64,000 nucleotides of DNA from RGIG6353 sp045594565 (lineage in GTDB: Bacteria > Bacillota > Clostridia > Oscillospirales > SIG627), in contig JAZNYT010000002.1 in assembly GCA_045594565.1 (NCBI GenBank), positions 27,943-91,942 on the forward strand, written 5' to 3'. The translations under genes and the position numbers were made by a program. Positions 23,225 to 31,914 of the stretch are shown piece after piece. Within the stretch, counting starts at the first letter, position 1. Every line of letters begins with the position of its first letter. The notes under the pieces are model-generated. The model saw only the letters and a program-made list of their open reading frames with translations, searched no databases and was not told the origin of the DNA.

Positions 23225-24940
23225 TTTGCTCTTTTCTATTAAGTTCCTTTTGATTTTCTTGGTTGTGGTCTTTTCGAATTCCTTATCTCTTATTACGATT
23301 TTGCGAATTTGCTTATAGCTCGGAAGTGCTTCAAGCTTTTCTCTTACCTTTTCGGTTATATATTTTATCTTTTCTTCCTTTGTCGCAACACCGGCATTTT
23401 CGGTCTTTTCGGGATTTAGATATATTTCAGCGCAAAGAGCGGTTTCGTCACCCTTTGAGTTTTCAAGCGAATAAATCACAACCTCCTCCACAAGAGGAAT
23501 TGTTGCAATATAGTTTTCTATTTCCTCGGGATAAACGTTTTTACCGTTAGAAAGAACAATTATGTTTTTCTTTCTTCCCGTAATTGAGATTTGTCCCTTT
23601 TCGTTTATAAAACCATAGTCACCCGTCTTGAACCATTCGCCGTCGAAGGCTTCTTCTGTTGCTTCTTCGTTCTTGTAGTAGCCCTTCATAACGATAGGAC
23701 CCTTTACCATAATTTCACCGATTCCTTCCTTGTCGGGCGAGTCAATTCTCACCTCAACACCGGGCAAGGGGAGACCTACCGTTCTCACGTCGTAGAACTC
23801 GTTTCTGTTTGCGGATACAAGTGGAGAGCATTCGGTGATACCATATCCGATAACCACGGGAAGTCCTACGGCTTCGAAAAAATCACCAAGGTCGGGACGA
23901 AGGAGAGCTCCGCCCGATAACAGTGTTTTGATGTTTCCTCCAAACGCCGCGTGAACCGATTTGTAAAGCTTTTTTCTTACGTCGATGCCCGCCTTGAGAA
24001 GCGAGTTCGTTACGGGTATCATTTTGCGAAGAAGCATGTCTTTTCCTGTCTTTTCGGCTTCCTTCATTATTCTGTCGTAGAATATTTCAAGATACCTCGG
24101 CACAAGGAACATATAGTCGGGCTTGTATTCTTTAAGATTAAGGGGCACCGCTCTGATGCTCTCGTTTATACATATAGTTACGTGAGATTTAAGACCTCCG
24201 AGAATATCGCAGACCGACGCATAGGTGTGATGATAGGGGAGAACGGAAAGACAAGTGCCTTCAAGAAGCGCAAGACTGAGGCCTCCGTATATCATTGATG
24301 TGATACTTTCGATAGTTAGCATTACACCCTTTGCAACGCCTGTAGTGCCCGAAGTGTATACAAGAAGCTTTACGTCGTCGTTTTTAAAGGTTATATCGCG
24401 ATACGCCTTCTTATCACAGCTCTTTCCGTATTCGTATAAATCGAAAAAGTCAATCTTCTGACTGTCACTTAGGGGAGAGCCCTCCTTAATCGGAGTCCAG
24501 GACTCAAAACAGATAAACTTGCGTACCTTGGTAAGCTTATCTTTGTTCTTTTCAATAAATCCCTCGAAATCCTTTGAGTAAAATATCACCTCACTGTCGG
24601 AGGAGTCGAGCACGTTGAGCATTTCACCTTCGGGAAGCTCACGGTCAATGGGAACAACCGTCGCTCTCGTTACAAGAAGAGATAAATATATGTTTATCCA
24701 TCTATATGAGTTTTCTCCGAGAATCGCAACGTGACCTGCGTCAAGCCCGAGATTTGCTAAAGCGTTTCCGAGCACTTCAACCTCACCACTGAATTCTCTG
24801 TAGGATATTTCGTGTATCTCACCCTTATATCTGTACTTGAAAGCAGTCTTATCGGGAAGAGATACGGTATACTCCAAAAGATGTCTGAAGTCACGGAACT
24901 TGATGTTGTCATAAAGTGCATAATTCTTCTTTTTATTCAT
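23219..24940 (-). CDS. AMP-binding long-chain acyl-CoA ligase-like protein
   Basis: A 573-aa adenylate-forming enzyme of the long-chain fatty acid-CoA ligase group. The P-loop-like motif is LVYTSGTTGVAKGVML; later motifs are VIGYGITECSPLVS, WFKTGDYGFI and GRKKNIIVLSNGKNVYPEE, with a lysine-rich C-terminus (KKIKRN) containing the usual catalytic Lys. The ATG at 24940 is chosen over a TTG four codons earlier, although the RBS gagagga is then rather distant (13 bases). Transcribed alone. An acyl-ACP thioesterase lies 3 kb away, but no shared unit exists. Confidence 0.87.
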   Translation of the reverse strand: MNKKKNYALYDNIKFRDFRHLLEYTVSLPDKTAFKYRYKGEIHEISYREFSGEVEVLGNALANLGLDAGHVAILGENSYRWINIYLSLLVTRATVVPIDRELPEGEMLNVLDSSDSEVIFYSKDFEGFIEKNKDKLTKVRKFICFESWTPIKEGSPLSDSQKIDFFDLYEYGKSCDKKAYRDITFKNDDVKLLVYTSGTTGVAKGVMLTIESITSMIYGGLSLALLEGTCLSVLPYHHTYASVCDILGGLKSHVTICINESIRAVPLNLKEYKPDYMFLVPRYLEIFYDRIMKEAEKTGKDMLLRKMIPVTNSLLKAGIDVRKKLYKSVHAAFGGNIKTLLSGGALLRPDLGDFFEAVGLPVVIGYGITECSPLVSANRNEFYDVRTVGLPLPGVEVRIDSPDKEGIGEIMVKGPIVMKGYYKNEEATEEAFDGEWFKTGDYGFINEKGQISITGRKKNIIVLSNGKNVYPEEIENYIATIPLVEEVVIYSLENSKGDETALCAEIYLNPEKTENAGVATKEEKIKYITEKVREKLEALPSYKQIRKIVIRDKEFEKTTTKKIKRNLIEKSKE

Positions 24941-24977
24941 ATAGTTAAACAAATCCTCTCATCTAGTTTGCGAAACT

Positions 24978-25006
24978 ATTATATCACGTTATTGAAATGT
25001 TGTCAA
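24978..25006 (-). promoter_or_regulatory. SigA-type promoter of the acyl-CoA ligase gene
   Basis: On the minus strand: TTGACA (25006-25001), 17 bp ending CGTGA, TATAAT (24983-24978). Both hexamers are consensus. Confidence 0.8.
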
Positions 25007-25019
25007 TGGAAATTTTATG

Positions 25020-25048
25020 TTGCTATTTTATTTATAATGTGTTACAAT
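25020..25048 (+). promoter_or_regulatory. SigA-type promoter of the D-threonine aldolase-like gene
   Basis: TTGCTA (25020-25025), 17 bp ending TGTGT, TACAAT (25043-25048), 24 bases before the ATG. Confidence 0.6.
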
Positions 25049-25072
25049 TATAAAAAATATTTAGGAGATTAT

Positions 25073-26134
25073 ATGAAAATATCAGATATATCTACCCCCG
25101 CCCTTATTCTTGAAAAAAGCACCTTTGAGAAAAATCTCTCAAAGATGAAGGAACTTGTTGAAAAGTACGGCATAATGCTGCGCCCTCATTATAAATCAAA
25201 CAAATGCCCCTATATTGCCAAGAAGCAAATAGAGCTTGGTGCCGTGGGTGTGTGTTGTGCAAAGCTCGGAGAGGCTTTTGACCTTGTTGATAATGGAGTC
25301 GAAAACGTCCTTATTGCAAACGAGATAGTAACCGAAAAGAAAATAAAAGATATGGCTCATCTCGCCAAAAGAGCAAAGCTTACCGTGCTTGTTGATTCGA
25401 TAGAAAATGCAAACAACATAGAAAAAGCTTTAACGGAAGCGGACTCATTTATGTCCTGCTACGCAGAGCTTGATACAGGTATGAATCGATGCGGAGGCAA
25501 CGTGGAAGAAACGGTAGAGCTTTCGCTTTGGATAAAAAATAACCTGAAACGCCTTTCATTAGAAGGAATTCAAGCGTATGCAGGACACCTTTCTCACGAA
25601 AAAGACAATGAGAAGAGATGCAGAGAGGCGGAGGGGGTTATCAATAAAGTAAAAGAAGTTGTTACGGCACTTAAAGAAAATGGAATTGAAGTCCCTGTTG
25701 TCAGTGGAATAAGTACAGGAACTCTTGAAGACAAAGCACCGTATAAGGTATATAACGAAGCACAGGCGGGAAGCTATATTTTTTCGGATTCGTCCTATAA
25801 CAAGCTTCCGATATCCTTTGAAAACTCTCTCTTTGTTCTTACAACAGTCATCAGCACCAAGAAGGATAGGATAGTCACCGATTCGGGAGTAAAAAGCTGT
25901 GGAGTTGACCAAGGTATGCCGGAAGTTTACGGAATGAAGGACTATTCTATTGACCTTCACGAGGAACACGGCTTGATTACGAAGTACGACCATTCTTATA
26001 AAGTAGGGGACACCCTTCGCTATATTCCGGGTCATTGTTGTTCAACCGTAAACCTTTACGACAAAATATATCTCATTGACGGGGATGACGTTGTAGACGT
26101 TCTTGGCATAGTATCAAGAGGCAAATCACAATAA
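25073..26134 (+). CDS. D-threonine aldolase/D-serine dehydratase-like PLP enzyme
   Basis: A 353-aa protein of the alanine racemase-like fold III group that includes D-threonine aldolase and metal-dependent D-serine dehydratase. The PLP lysine is in LRPHYKSNKCPYIA. The barrel continues through MNRCG and the C-terminal RYIPGHCCSTVNLYD, whose His and Cys are the usual metal ligands. The start at 25073 has aggag 5 bases upstream; a much longer open frame begins at 24812 but overlaps the divergent ligase gene. Convergent with a GntR regulator gene, with a shared terminator. Confidence 0.85.
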   Translation: MKISDISTPALILEKSTFEKNLSKMKELVEKYGIMLRPHYKSNKCPYIAKKQIELGAVGVCCAKLGEAFDLVDNGVENVLIANEIVTEKKIKDMAHLAKRAKLTVLVDSIENANNIEKALTEADSFMSCYAELDTGMNRCGGNVEETVELSLWIKNNLKRLSLEGIQAYAGHLSHEKDNEKRCREAEGVINKVKEVVTALKENGIEVPVVSGISTGTLEDKAPYKVYNEAQAGSYIFSDSSYNKLPISFENSLFVLTTVISTKKDRIVTDSGVKSCGVDQGMPEVYGMKDYSIDLHEEHGLITKYDHSYKVGDTLRYIPGHCCSTVNLYDKIYLIDGDDVVDVLGIVSRGKSQ

Positions 26135-26141
26135 ACAAAGC

Positions 26142-26180
26142 GGACTGTAAAATATAAATTTTACAGTCCGTTTCTTTTAA
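26142..26180. terminator. Bidirectional terminator, PLP enzyme and GntR genes
   Basis: A 13-bp stem (CGGACTGTAAAAT / ATTTTACAGTCCG) with a 4-base loop is followed by TTTCTTTT. It shares 11 stem bases with the terminator at 9530. Confidence 0.85.
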
Positions 26181-26845
26181 TTCTCTTTAGCATTCAAAAG
26201 AGCAAGTATATTATCTCTTGCATTCATTATATGTCTTTCGGCAAGCTCCTTTGCTTTCTTTGAATCCTTTGCGGCGATTGCTTCGAAAATAGCGCGATGC
26301 TCTTTTACCGCCTCAATTGTTCTTCCTGCCGAAAGGAGTGAAGATTCTCTTGCGCGCTTTGAATGATTGTGAAGGGAGTCAAGGGTGTGCTTGAGAATAC
26401 GGCTTCCCGAAACGTCGTTTATTACCTCATGGAACTTACTGTCGAGCTGTAAAAGCTGCAGAACGTCGGATTTCGAAGAGTAGAATTCCTGAAGCTCAAC
26501 TATCGTTTCAAGCTCTTTTATCTTTTCATCGGTTATTCTTTCTGCCGCCCATTGCGAGCTTATTCCTTCGACGGCAACTCTTATAGTGTAAATGTCTATT
26601 ATATCTTCTGTGGATATTCCCACAACAAAGGTACCTCTGTTGGGAATGGTCATTACAAGTCCGTCAAGCTCAAGCTGCTTTAGTGCCTCTCTTACGGGTG
26701 TTCTGCTTACGCCCAGCTCAAGTGAAATTTTTGATTCAACAAGCTGGTCGCCCACCGAATATACACCCGAAAGGATAGCCTGTTCTATTTCTTCAAAAAC
26801 CTTTACCGTGAGTGAGTGTGAATTGTTGTTATTTATAGATTTCAT
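26177..26845 (-). CDS. GntR-family transcriptional regulator (FCD domain)
   Basis: A 222-aa regulator with a winged helix at the N-terminus (ISLELGVSRTPVREALKQLE, then GLVMTIPNRGTFVV) and an FCD helical effector domain. The FCD metal ligands are compatible with D and H residues in LDSKFHEVI and HRAIFEAI. The ligand is unknown. It starts 6 bases after the recombinase gene and is probably co-transcribed with it. A link to the convergent PLP enzyme gene is only positional. Confidence 0.88.
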   Translation of the reverse strand: MKSINNNNSHSLTVKVFEEIEQAILSGVYSVGDQLVESKISLELGVSRTPVREALKQLELDGLVMTIPNRGTFVVGISTEDIIDIYTIRVAVEGISSQWAAERITDEKIKELETIVELQEFYSSKSDVLQLLQLDSKFHEVINDVSGSRILKHTLDSLHNHSKRARESSLLSAGRTIEAVKEHRAIFEAIAAKDSKKAKELAERHIMNARDNILALLNAKEN

Positions 26846-26851
26846 AATTAT

Positions 26852-27844
26852 TTAGTCCTCCTTGATGTCGGAATTCGACAACGGATTTAAGTTTATTGCG
26901 TTTTTCATTTGCGCATCGCTTACGTGTGTATATATCTGGGTGGTGTTAAGCTGTTCGTGACCGAGAATGTCTTTAAGTACACGGATATCCACCTTACCTG
27001 TACCGTACATAAGAGTAGCGGCTGTGTGCCTCAGCTTATGAGTAGAAAGTCCACGACCCCCAAGTCCTGCAAGGGTGAGATATTTTTTCACTATCCATTG
27101 CACGGTCTTATTGCTTATTCTCCTGTTATTACGGCTGATAAATAACGCGTTGGAATCCTTACAGCTGATACCTCGGCGTATTTTCATATACTTTTCAATA
27201 GCATCAACACACATGTCGTTTATGTATACGGTTCTCTGCTTGTTACCCTTACCTGTAACAATGAGCTTCTTTTCTTTCATATCCACGTGATGAAAGTCAA
27301 TTCCCACAAGCTCGGAAAGTCGCATACCGCAGTTGAGGAAAAGCACCATCATAGCAAAATCTCTTGCCTTGTTTTCGTTTGTGGTGTCAGATAGGATTGC
27401 ATCGAGGAAACGCTTGGATTCTTCAAGGGTAAGATATTTCGGAAGTGCCTGCTTGACAGTGGGAGAGGTAATATCGGATGCAGGATTATCTTTTATAAGC
27501 TTTTCTTTTTTTAGAAAAGCGTAAAAGTTTCTTATTGCAACAAGCTTTCTTGCACGGGATGCCGCCTGGTTTTTCTTATCAAGGGCAACGTGAAGCATAT
27601 AATCGTATATATCCTCACTTTGAATACCGAGAACAAATTCCTCGGGTATGGAATCAAGGTCAACCTCTACGTTTCCAAGCCTTTGCTTCTTCGGGTAAAT
27701 GTATTTGAAAAAATTACAGATATCGAGGCAGTATTCGTTAACGGTCAAGTCTGAACGGTTTTCGATTATCTTCTTTTGCATAACAAATTTTTTGAGAAAC
27801 GCGGGAGCCTCAGTGTAATTCAAATTGATCACCTCTGAAAACAT
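26852..27844 (-). CDS. Tyrosine recombinase, XerC-like
   Basis: A 330-aa tyrosine site-specific recombinase. The N-terminal SAM-like DNA-binding domain covers about residues 10-115. The catalytic set is visible: Arg in LNCGMRLSELVGID, Lys in TGKGNKQRTVYI, H-x-x-R in STHKLRHTAATLM, His in LGHEQLNTTQIY and the nucleophilic Tyr in QIYTHV. The length and the domain order fit chromosomal XerC-type enzymes rather than phage integrases, and no phage genes surround it. Chromosome-dimer resolution is the likely role, but a paralogue cannot be excluded. Confidence 0.85.
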   Translation of the reverse strand: MFSEVINLNYTEAPAFLKKFVMQKKIIENRSDLTVNEYCLDICNFFKYIYPKKQRLGNVEVDLDSIPEEFVLGIQSEDIYDYMLHVALDKKNQAASRARKLVAIRNFYAFLKKEKLIKDNPASDITSPTVKQALPKYLTLEESKRFLDAILSDTTNENKARDFAMMVLFLNCGMRLSELVGIDFHHVDMKEKKLIVTGKGNKQRTVYINDMCVDAIEKYMKIRRGISCKDSNALFISRNNRRISNKTVQWIVKKYLTLAGLGGRGLSTHKLRHTAATLMYGTGKVDIRVLKDILGHEQLNTTQIYTHVSDAQMKNAINLNPLSNSDIKED

Positions 27845-27885
27845 TCTAACATATTTTTATTTTTTTTACAATAGTTAAAATACCT

Positions 27886-27914
27886 TTGACATAATTTACT
27901 TTTTGTGGTATTAT
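27886..27914 (+). promoter_or_regulatory. SigA-type promoter of the thioesterase-nagB unit
   Basis: TTGACA (27886-27891), 17 bp ending TGTGG, TATTAT (27909-27914), 17 bases before the ATG. Confidence 0.7.
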
Positions 27915-27931
27915 AGTAAAGAGGTGTAAAT

Positions 27932-28654
27932 ATGGCAAAAACCAAAGACATACAAATATGCAATTACGATGTGCTTTTCAATAAAACTCATAAACCTTCG
28001 TCGATATATAAATTTTTTCAGCAGATAGCAACCGATGACCTTGATACCTTCGGTATTGATTCGAAGACACTTCTCGACAGAGGACTTGCATTTGTCCTTG
28101 CAAGAATGATGACAAGATTCTATAAGCCGCTTTCGGTTTACGATAAGCCGGAGCTTTCCTCCTGCCACAGAAAAACCAAGGGTGTCAGCTTTATAAGAGA
28201 CTACGTTCTCAAAAAGGACGGAGAGGTCGTTGCCGAAACGAGCTCGTATTGGGTTCTTATTGATATAAATTCAAGAAAGATATGTCGCCCATCGGTGCTC
28301 TTTTCCGAGCCTGTGCTGAATGAGCTTTGTTCTTTTGAGATAGATGACAGATTCGCTTTTCCCGAAGGAACGGAAACTCATACTTATCCGTACACTGTTG
28401 CCTTTTGTGATATTGATGAAAATATTCATATGAACAATACAAGATATCCCGATATATGTCTTGATGCAATGGGTGGGATAAAAGAGGACGAATTTGTATC
28501 CGAAATAAGAATCGATTATCTTAACGAAGCGAGAATGGGGGACTCACTTTCAATAACCTACACCAAATCCCCGGACTCTGCGTTTTTTAAGGCAGAGAAT
28601 TTAACAAACGGCACAAAATGCTTTGATGCAATTATTAAAATAAAAAAGAAATAA
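27932..28654 (+). CDS. Acyl-ACP thioesterase
   Basis: A 240-aa double hot-dog protein of the bacterial acyl-ACP thioesterase (FatA/FatB-like) family, which releases fatty acids from acyl carrier protein. The second domain carries the catalytic Asn/His region DIDENIHMNNTRYPD. The first domain has a family-typical YKFFQQIATDDLD segment. RBS gaggtg precedes the ATG. nagB follows 13 bases later, so both genes probably share a transcript; the functional reason is not evident. Confidence 0.82.
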   Translation: MAKTKDIQICNYDVLFNKTHKPSSIYKFFQQIATDDLDTFGIDSKTLLDRGLAFVLARMMTRFYKPLSVYDKPELSSCHRKTKGVSFIRDYVLKKDGEVVAETSSYWVLIDINSRKICRPSVLFSEPVLNELCSFEIDDRFAFPEGTETHTYPYTVAFCDIDENIHMNNTRYPDICLDAMGGIKEDEFVSEIRIDYLNEARMGDSLSITYTKSPDSAFFKAENLTNGTKCFDAIIKIKKK

Positions 28655-28667
28655 AAGGAGAAACAAC

Positions 28668-29390
28668 ATGAGAGTTATCGTAGTAAAGAATTACGACGAA
28701 CTGTCCGCAGAGGCTGCAAAGCTTGTAGCGGCACAGATGACACTTAAGCCCGACAGTATTCTCGGACTTGCCACAGGTACAACCCCTATCGGTATGTACC
28801 AGAAACTTATCGATATGAACAAGGCAGGAGAGATTGATTTCTCGAAAATCAAGACCTTCAATCTTGATGAGTACTATCCCATCAAGCCTGATAACGACCA
28901 GAGCTACAGATACTTTATGAACAAGTATCTTTTCGACCACGTAAACATCGATAAGGCGCAGACAAGAGTTCCTAACGGTATGGCAGAGGATCCCGTTAAG
29001 GAAGGCAAGGAATATGATGACGCTATCGACGCTGCTGGCGGAATCGACCTTCAGATTCTCGGTATAGGCAGAAACGGACACATCGGATTCAACGAGCCTG
29101 ATGCAGACCTTATCGCCGGTACACACCGTACAATGCTTACAGAGGACACTATTGAAGCAAACTCCAGACTCTTCAACAGCATTGACGAAGTTCCCACACA
29201 GGCAATCACAATGGGTATGGTATCCATCCTCAAGTCCAAGATGATAGTCCTTCTTGCTAACGGCAAAAACAAGCACGAGGCAGTAAAGAAGCTTCTTGAT
29301 GATACCATTACAACTGCAAATCCCGCAACCTTCCTCAAGACACATCCTAACGTTGTTATCATCTGTGATGAAGAATGCTATAACGGCTAA
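28668..29390 (+). CDS. nagB: Glucosamine-6-phosphate deaminase
   Basis: A 240-aa enzyme converting glucosamine 6-phosphate to fructose 6-phosphate and ammonia. Motifs: LGLATGTTPIGMYQ (phosphate loop), FNLDEYYPI with the catalytic Asp, and GIGRNGHIGFNEP. Length matches the short Gram-positive NagB form, which lacks the allosteric C-terminal extension of E. coli. RBS aaggag is 7 bases upstream. No nagA is in the window. Confidence 0.94.
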   Translation: MRVIVVKNYDELSAEAAKLVAAQMTLKPDSILGLATGTTPIGMYQKLIDMNKAGEIDFSKIKTFNLDEYYPIKPDNDQSYRYFMNKYLFDHVNIDKAQTRVPNGMAEDPVKEGKEYDDAIDAAGGIDLQILGIGRNGHIGFNEPDADLIAGTHRTMLTEDTIEANSRLFNSIDEVPTQAITMGMVSILKSKMIVLLANGKNKHEAVKKLLDDTITTANPATFLKTHPNVVIICDEECYNG

Positions 29391-29405
29391 TCAAGAATAA
29401 AAGAG

Positions 29406-29440
29406 AAATGCGAGTTCTTTTGAACTCGCATTTTATTTTT
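29406..29440. terminator. Bidirectional terminator, nagB and the carboxypeptidase gene
   Basis: A 12-bp stem (AAATGCGAGTTC / GAACTCGCATTT) with loop TTTT, followed by TATTTTTT. Confidence 0.88.
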
Positions 29441-30486
29441 TAGTATGTATAATTGGTGTACATTTCTATCATATCGTATATGGGAGAATACTTTGTTTCG
29501 CCATAGCCCGTAACCGCAATGTAGGTTTTGCCGTTCTTTTCTGCAAAGCTTACAAGACAGTGTCTGGACTGGGCTGTATATCCTGTTTTACCTCCGCATA
29601 TTTCCATTCCCTCTATCTGATTGCTCTTAACCTTGTTGAACATGGTTGAATAGAACTCTATTGGCTTTCTCGCGCCGGTTTCGGAATCTGTTGTTGTTCC
29701 TGTAGTGGTGTACTTGTAGGTGGAAAGAATCTTACGGCAAAGCTCATTTTGTATAGCATACTCAAGGATAATGCCCATATCGTAAGCCGTTGTATAGTGG
29801 TTTTCATCGTGAAGACCGCTGGTGTTGGTGAAATGAGTATCTATAAGTCCAAGCTCCTCGGCTTTCTCATTCATCATTTCAACAAAATTTTCTTCACTGC
29901 CTGCAACGTATTCTGCAATGGATACGGTAGCATCGGCACCCGACGGAAGAATAATGCCGTAAAGAAGGTCGCGTATTGTTACAACGTCGCCCGACTTGAA
30001 TCCGGTAACGGTAGCGTTTTGCAAATAAAGGGGATTTATAATTTCAAAGGTCATAGTAAAGGTATCGTCAATATCAATTATATTTTCAACCGCAACGATA
30101 AGTGTCATCACCTTTGTCATAGAGGCAGGGAACATTCTTTCCTGCGAGCCTTTTCGTGCAAGAACCTTTCTGTTGTTAACACAGTAAAGAAGCGCATATT
30201 GACTGTTAACGTTTGAATATAGCTGCTCGGAGTAATCGTCATATATAAGTGGCTCGGGAATATAAGCATCGTTTTTAAGTGATATTGCCGGAGCGTTGCT
30301 TGGCAAAAGATTATCATAATCGTCCATCACCGCAATATCGTCGGGATTTTTTCCGAGAGACATTATTTTATCAACTGAAAATACAATGAATTTTACAAAG
30401 TACGTAATTACCGTTATTACTACTGCACAAAGAAGAAGTAAAATCAAAAGTCTGTCATATCTGAATTTTCTCATCTTTTTGTTCAT
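29440..30486 (-). CDS. D-alanyl-D-alanine carboxypeptidase (DacF/PBP5 type)
   Basis: A 348-aa low-molecular-weight penicillin-binding protein that trims peptidoglycan pentapeptides. N-terminal membrane anchor at about residues 12-35. Active-site motifs in order: SxxK in FPASMTKVMT, SxD-type in LPSGADAT, and KTG in CGGKTGYTAQ. The C-terminal domain of PBP5 is missing; the protein ends shortly after the catalytic domain. The promoter upstream contains a TGTCGAT sequence resembling a Spo0A box. Single gene. Confidence 0.9.
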   Translation of the reverse strand: MNKKMRKFRYDRLLILLLLCAVVITVITYFVKFIVFSVDKIMSLGKNPDDIAVMDDYDNLLPSNAPAISLKNDAYIPEPLIYDDYSEQLYSNVNSQYALLYCVNNRKVLARKGSQERMFPASMTKVMTLIVAVENIIDIDDTFTMTFEIINPLYLQNATVTGFKSGDVVTIRDLLYGIILPSGADATVSIAEYVAGSEENFVEMMNEKAEELGLIDTHFTNTSGLHDENHYTTAYDMGIILEYAIQNELCRKILSTYKYTTTGTTTDSETGARKPIEFYSTMFNKVKSNQIEGMEICGGKTGYTAQSRHCLVSFAEKNGKTYIAVTGYGETKYSPIYDMIEMYTNYTY

Positions 30487-30517
30487 ATGGTATCTCCGTG
30501 GTAGAAGGTTGTGAATA

Positions 30518-30546
30518 ATTATAACACGGTTCTCGAGTTTTGTCGA
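30518..30546 (-). promoter_or_regulatory. Promoter of the D,D-carboxypeptidase gene with Spo0A-box-like -35
   Basis: On the minus strand: TCGACA (30546-30541), 17 bp ending GTGT, TATAAT (30523-30518). On the plus strand TGTCGAT (30541-30547) differs from the 0A box TGTCGAA by one base. Confidence 0.55.
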
Positions 30547-30552
30547 TATAAA

Positions 30553-31914
30553 TTACAAGGTTTCTTCCTTTAGCTTGTTAATAACCTTTTTACTTACGAC
30601 AATGTAAATGATAGTATTAGCCGCAAAGGTTACAAACCAGCTGACGGGGTAGGATAAGTAGAGCATTTTAAGAGATGGATTTGCCGCAAATATTGTGTAT
30701 ATCCAAAGTACTCTTAGCGCACATACACCGATGAGGGAAACGAACATTGGAACCGTTGAGTATCCAAGACCTCGAAGGCATCCTGTAGACACGTCCATCC
30801 AACCGCCGAAAATAAATGCAGTAGCAAGTATCAGTACTTTAAGCATGGCAATTTCTACTACCTTGGGATTGCTTGAGAACAGATACAAAAGAGGCTCTCT
30901 GAAAACAATAACAGCACTGCCGAGAATGAGCCATATAAGTACGTCAAGAAGCAATGCATTGTAGAAGATGGGTCGTATTCTCTTATAATTTTTTGCACCA
31001 TGATTTTGACCGGTAAAGGTCATAGCTGCGTGATAAACACTTTGCAGCGAAAGGGAAAGAACGTTATCAAGATTTGTAGCAATTCCGTTTCCCGACACTG
31101 CATACTGTCCGAATGAGTTAACAGATGACTGTATAATAGTATTTGAAATGGCATACATACTGGCGTTTATGCCCGAGGGTACACCGATTCTGAAAATATC
31201 GAGGGCGGTTTTAAAGTGAAATTTGATTTTTTTGACGTAAAGTCTGCACATACCTTCTATTTTTGTAAGAGATATGAAAACAAGAATTGCCGACAAGTAG
31301 TTCGATGCTGTCGTTGCTATCGCAACACCTGCCGCATCAAGATGGAATACAATAACGAGTATAAGGTTTAATATAACGTTAGTGAGTCCCGATGCTATCA
31401 TAAAGTACAAGGGCCTTTGAGTATCACCTGCAGAACGAAGAACGGATGAGCCGAAATTGGTCATAAGAATTCCGGGAACGCCGAGGAAATAAATCTTAAC
31501 ATATATTGATGCTTCGGGGAGTGTTTCGGCGGGAGTGTTCATAAGAACAAGCATACCCTCCGAGGCAAAGAAACCGATAGCGCCTGCAAGAAGACCTCCG
31601 AAAAGAGCAAGAAACACGGTAGTATTTACACCGTTTTTTACGGCAACGGGGTCGTTTGCTCCTATTCTGTTGGATACTACGACGTTAATTCCGACAGAAA
31701 GACCAAGAAAGAAATTTACAATGAGATTTATAAGAGAGTTACACGCCGTAACACCTGACAACGCTGCATCGCTTCCAAACTTTCCTACAACCATGATGTC
31801 GGCTGCACTGTAAAGAACCTGTATGTAGTTCGTAAGTATTATGGGAATACAGAAAATTATCATATTCTTAAGGATGCTGCCTTCAAGCATATCTACGTGG
31901 CGTCTGAGTCTCAT
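30553..31914 (-). CDS. MATE family efflux transporter
   Basis: A 453-aa membrane protein with about 12 hydrophobic segments arranged as two homologous halves, typical of MATE Na+- or H+-coupled exporters. Family features include the N-terminal FCIPIILTNYIQVLYSAADI segment and VGKFGSDAALSGV. The substrate is unknown. The ATG overlaps the upstream stop by one base; a second ATG at residue 9 (MLEGSILKN) matches the family start and could be the real one. Last gene of a three-gene minus-strand unit. Confidence 0.88.
   Translation of the reverse strand: MRLRRHVDMLEGSILKNMIIFCIPIILTNYIQVLYSAADIMVVGKFGSDAALSGVTACNSLINLIVNFFLGLSVGINVVVSNRIGANDPVAVKNGVNTTVFLALFGGLLAGAIGFFASEGMLVLMNTPAETLPEASIYVKIYFLGVPGILMTNFGSSVLRSAGDTQRPLYFMIASGLTNVILNLILVIVFHLDAAGVAIATTASNYLSAILVFISLTKIEGMCRLYVKKIKFHFKTALDIFRIGVPSGINASMYAISNTIIQSSVNSFGQYAVSGNGIATNLDNVLSLSLQSVYHAAMTFTGQNHGAKNYKRIRPIFYNALLLDVLIWLILGSAVIVFREPLLYLFSSNPKVVEIAMLKVLILATAFIFGGWMDVSTGCLRGLGYSTVPMFVSLIGVCALRVLWIYTIFAANPSLKMLYLSYPVSWFVTFAANTIIYIVVSKKVINKLKEETL

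Noticed and set aside
26852..27844. Integrase marking a prophage or genomic island
   Set aside because: No phage, relaxase or att-like repeats nearby; the protein is XerC-like and flanked by chromosomal genes.
28635..29345. 236-aa minus-strand frame
   Set aside because: Antisense to nagB, which has all its motifs.
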